From contig NC_029516.1 of assembly GCF_001577835.2 (NCBI RefSeq), positions 111,184,254-111,248,253 of the forward strand: DNA of 64,000 nucleotides, given 5' to 3'. The stretch is from Coturnix japonica. Taxonomy: Eukaryota > Chordata > Aves > Galliformes > Phasianidae. The notes under the pieces were generated by a model. That model worked only from the letters and a program-made list of their open reading frames with translations. It was not told where the DNA came from and ran no database searches. The number at the start of each line of letters is the position of its first letter. The first letter of the stretch is position 1. A program made the position numbers and the translations under genes. This document shows, piece by piece, positions 59,990 to 64,000 of the stretch.

Positions 59990-62900
59990 TTGGCACCATT
60001 GAGCCCAACAGTGAGCTAGGTTATTTGGTGAATGTCTTTACCCACTTACTTTCTCACCAGTCCAGTTAAAACTCGCTCGTTACTTTCTGACAACTGGAAA
60101 ACCGGACAATATTTTTTTGGCTTGTCTGAAAAAAACCCACTAGGATTTTTGTGCACAAAAGCTGGTTACTGTTTATCACATAACTACAGTATAGAAATGT
60201 TCAAGAGCAAAATATGACAATTTCCCCTTTCTCTTTTGTTTAAATAAGCAGAAAACAAAACATTCGACTGGATTTTTTTTTTTTTTTTTTGTACTTTTCA
60301 CATCACAATGACTTCTGACAACATTTGTCTTCTAAATTACAAAATATTTTTACTTGGGGAAAATATAACAATTTTAAAAGGCCCAAACCCATACCTATAC
60401 TCCAATAATGTAACCCGAATAGCAAGCTATTCCTTTCTGTCGTTTCACAGTAATGAAATTCCATTGGCCATTTTTTTGCCCTCAGTTACAACACTTAACT
60501 GTCAGTTGTTAACAAAGCAAACTCCAGCCCATAAAGAACTGATCATGATTTAAAACGAACAGTTGCAGGCTGGTTTATTAGTCACGTGCATTTTTAACAA
60601 CGTATATTTGGGTCACAATTTAAAGGTATTCTAATAAACAGCAAATATCAGAGGTGTTGATCTGGAATATGTTTGTAAAAACGTAAGTAAGTTTCTAAAT
60701 GCATAATGCTGCCATGTACAATGTTTTGTCAAAAGACCCGTCTTCATATTCCCCAGTAACTCAGCCTGTTCTTCATATTCTTTGCTACTTATTGCTCCCC
60801 AGATGACCTGGATGTTCCCATCTTCCACTTATCTACCTCCAGCCACCTCCCTCCCCTATTTTACTCCTACCTGTCTACCAATTCCCCATTGCTTCCTTGT
60901 TTAGCTACATGGCCATGTGCTTCTCTGATTATTTCTAATGCTACCTCTAGATATTTTCTGAATACTGAATATTTCTGCTGCTGCTGCTCTTTCCAATCCA
61001 TGCTCTATGACTCATCTTCTAGGTGAATCTCTTTGATCATTTACCTCTGCTTCTCTTTGTCAGTAGATACAGCTCCTGCTGTCTCACCTACTTCATTCTG
61101 TTAAAAAAAAATAAAAAAATGCTTATTGTGCTCATGTGTAGTCTGAAGGAAGATGATAAGGCAAAACACTCTCACAAACTTCTGCTAATGCAGATAACAA
61201 CAATTGTTTCTTAGCTTTAGCCATAATCTAACAAATGGCACCTAAACAATGCATGATCAATGGAGAGATTAGGAAATAATTTTCATACAGCAAGCTAAAT
61301 GTGTATTCCTCTCTATACAGTATTTGCTGTGTATGTTATGACATTTCCGTGTTAGTGATGTAGGATGTTTTATACCCCCTACTTACCTCTGTAGCGATGT
61401 TCTGTCTTCTCTAACAGATCTTCTCTTAAACTGCCTTTGACTGAACAATGGGAAATGTCCTTCGCTGCTGATAAAACCTGAAAAACTTATTACTGTTTTT
61501 TGCAGTCTGAGCTCTAATGGTTATGTTAACTACAGTATGCAATCATTTCATTATTCTTGCATTTATGAAGGGCTCTCAAGCTTTTGCATATATTTCACGT
61601 TATAATGCTGCAGTTTCCTCAAATGGCTTAACAACTGCCTTCCTGGTCTGTCGTGTAAAAAGTACTACCTGGGATATGTGGATTGTCTTGAGCACAGATT
61701 GTCAGCCATGCAACAGTAGGGAAAATCTCTACTGAATGTAATCTTGTAAGTACTGTAGATATAGACATGGAGGAAAGAGTTGGACTAGGTGATTTCTTAG
61801 GATCCTCTTAAAGACTCATTTCTTGTAATGCTACTAGTATTCCAGATTTTGTTTGGAGTTTCTTATGGGTTTCAGAGTAATACAGTTCCTGACCATTTAA
61901 ACTTTTTCCATTCTATCCATTTCTGTATGATGGAGTCATGACATTTTGTTCCTTTTTTAATGCTTCTCCTGGATGATAATTATGAGCATTTGTGTCCATT
62001 ACAGAAGTGTTTAGAAGATGAAATAAGTTAAAGCACAGGTGGCTTTTTTGTTGTTGTTTTTTTGTTTTGCTTTGTTTTGTTTTCCTTTGTGTTTATTTAC
62101 TGCAATATTATTTTTTTGTCCCAACTGACTCTTGAAATAACTTCTCATGGGGAACAGGCAGTTGTTCTAAAATTTCAAGAATTGCCATTTATTAAATTCA
62201 TATTGTCCAGCCATTTTTTGTTGCACATTTTCTTCCTTCTCAAGATGAAGTTTTCAATTTTTTGTTGCAGCTTTTCCCTGTTAGGAGAATCCTAGTTGAA
62301 AGACGTTATCTGCTTAATAGGAAGCAGGCTGATTCCCTTTGTTTTATCATGACAGTCTAGGCTAAAGCCATTCAATTTTGGCTTCCCCAGTGAATGATGA
62401 TACACTGTAATTATATGCACAAAGATTTAATTCTTACTTCTCATCTTTTTCTAGGAAAATATATTTACGTTACCTTCATTCTTTTTTTAAATCCTTTTTA
62501 AAGTGCTTATCAAAGTTACAGTTTTTATAAGATCTCCTACTTTTTAATTTTTTCCCACCATTTCACTGTTTCAGCCATGATTTTGCACACTTAAGCTCTA
62601 AAGGAACAATAGGTCATAATGCTTTTCTCTGAAAATTGCATCTCACCTCAAGTATGAGGGCTCTTACCTGCAGTTCCCCAGCTAGTCAACAGCCAGCATT
62701 CAGCATCTTCATTTATCACTTGCATGAATATATAAAGGAAAAACAGCAGACTAACCTTGAAATTAAATATTTATTTGTAAGTGTGTATAAGAAGAAGATT
62801 GCTGTTACTTCATAGAACACAAGCTTTAGGGTGAAAGAAGAGTACTGGCACCAAGCAAAGGTGAAAGGAGAAAGCAGATCAATATGTATCATCTATTCAA

Positions 62901-63783
62901 GATAACAGGCAGAATACCAAATCTGTATAGAAAACCATTTTATACCCCTTTAAAACTTTTGGAGAAAAATAGCCTGCTTCAAGATAAAAGATCAAAGCGT
63001 TCAGTTTCTTTTGCAAGACAAAAGCTTGTGCATTCTGCTTCAGGCTAATTTAGAAAGTTTTAGCTCATCTTTTATGCATCTTGGTTCTGTCTGGGCAGCC
63101 ACAGGACTGTAGCATAGGCTGTAAGCCTTTCTGCTTATTCTCCACTCTAATCTTCTACTAAATCAACACATCAGCATGCTTTGTCTCAATTCTGTCAAAT
63201 CACATTTTCCAAAAGAAAGCCATTCTGCACGGACATTTTTTACTTGCAGAAGATAAGGAAAGAGAAACAAGATCATCTCTCTTCCACATCATACTTTCAC
63301 AACCACAAGCATTTGCTTCTGGCTCTAGTTAGAGGCAGAATGTCAGATATCTGTGGAAGATTTTGTATGACCTGGTATAGCTTTCTCACGTTGTTTTGTT
63401 ACGTTCCTGTGATCTGACAGCATGGAAATGCAGGGGGTCATGTTGAACTAAAGAAAAGATTCCACTGAAGGAGACAGCCTGGAGTCTATATTGAAAATCT
63501 CAGAGTAGGCTGCTGCAATGTCTGTGGTGCTCTCTCCATTAACTTAATTGTTGTTCTACTTTGAAATGGAAATCACATATTTGGATTATATAGACTCTTC
63601 ATCAGTATTGTATAGAGCTCACTAAGAGAAGCTCCTAGGAGTCATCCAGTTGTTTCTCTGACTGTGTTAGCTATGCAGTGACACCCAAAAATACTTCCTT
63701 GCTTCTACCTATAAATGAATGTTCCATGTCAGGAAAATAAAATCTGCAAGTAAGCCATTAACTAACAGCTACTTGGTTTAACA

Positions 63784-63825
63784 GGAGAAGAAAAAGAAAA
63801 AGAAAAAAGAAAAAAAAAAAAGAAA
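63784..63825. repeat. Purine-rich AAAAAG repeat
   Basis: Units of aaaaag/aaaaaag over about 42 bases. Confidence 0.85.
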
Positions 63826-64000
63826 GCACTCAGTAAGAAAGAGATCTGAAAAACATTCCAAACAAAATCAGAACTAGAAGAGCCCATATGTTCCTAAGGC
63901 AAACCCATTTCTCTTCCCCTTTCCCTGATCACACCATGTAGTTGCTACAAATGCTGCTAGATATTTAAGAAATGAGCATAGAATCCTCATACAACAGCAG

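Larger units (their letters stand above)
59463..64000. other. Intergenic sequence upstream of PRPS2, no gene seen
   Basis: AT-rich with a TA-rich repeat and a purine repeat. By synteny FRMPD4 should lie beyond the right edge, with its 3' end nearest. I see no FRMPD4 coding sequence. A weak CR1-like tail (agttggactaggtgatttct) occurs near 61780. Confidence 0.5.

Noticed and set aside
59463-64000. FRMPD4 3' end expected by synteny
   Set aside because: No coding match or clear polyadenylation site was seen, so it is not annotated.

Overview
The window is nuclear DNA from a bird, most likely a galliform such as chicken. It carries many CR1 LINE 3' fragments in both orientations and two mariner-type elements. 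It has an intact TLR7 of 1047 codons whose sequence matches my memory of chicken TLR7, and next to it an eroded TLR8, a state reported for galliform birds. Gene order is TLR8 relic - TLR7 - PRPS2, all on the minus strand. It mirrors the conserved vertebrate block FRMPD4-PRPS2-TLR7-TLR8-TMSB4X.

Layout: 1-9.8 kb is gene-free sequence with CR1 copies and a mariner-like element. About 9.8-12.1 kb (minus) is a collinear relic of the TLR8 leucine-rich-repeat ectodomain, split by a CR1 insertion and followed by a mariner-like element. 12.1-21.3 kb is intergenic, with three CR1 copies. 21.3-24.4 kb is the long TLR7 exon, which encodes everything except the initiator Met. A likely upstream exon supplying the ATG lies at about 27.8 kb, and a candidate leader exon ends at 28,769. 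28.8-34.2 kb holds no recognisable gene apart from the probable PRPS2 3' UTR. PRPS2 runs from 57,579 down to 34,239 in seven standard coding exons. A well-formed 21-nt in-frame microexon lies between exons 2 and 3. Its CpG-rich promoter abuts a mariner-type element. 58.2-64 kb is intergenic, with one CR1 that contains a foreign exon-like segment.

TLR7 is an endosomal single-stranded RNA receptor and PRPS2 makes PRPP for nucleotide synthesis; they are neighbours by ancient synteny, not a functional operon. The most notable items are the readable TLR8 relic, the PRPS2 microexon, the TLR7 start codon cut off by an intron, and the exon-like insert in the CR1 at 59 kb. No new multi-gene system was found. 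All identifications come from reading translated sequence against remembered family sequences; no database search was run.
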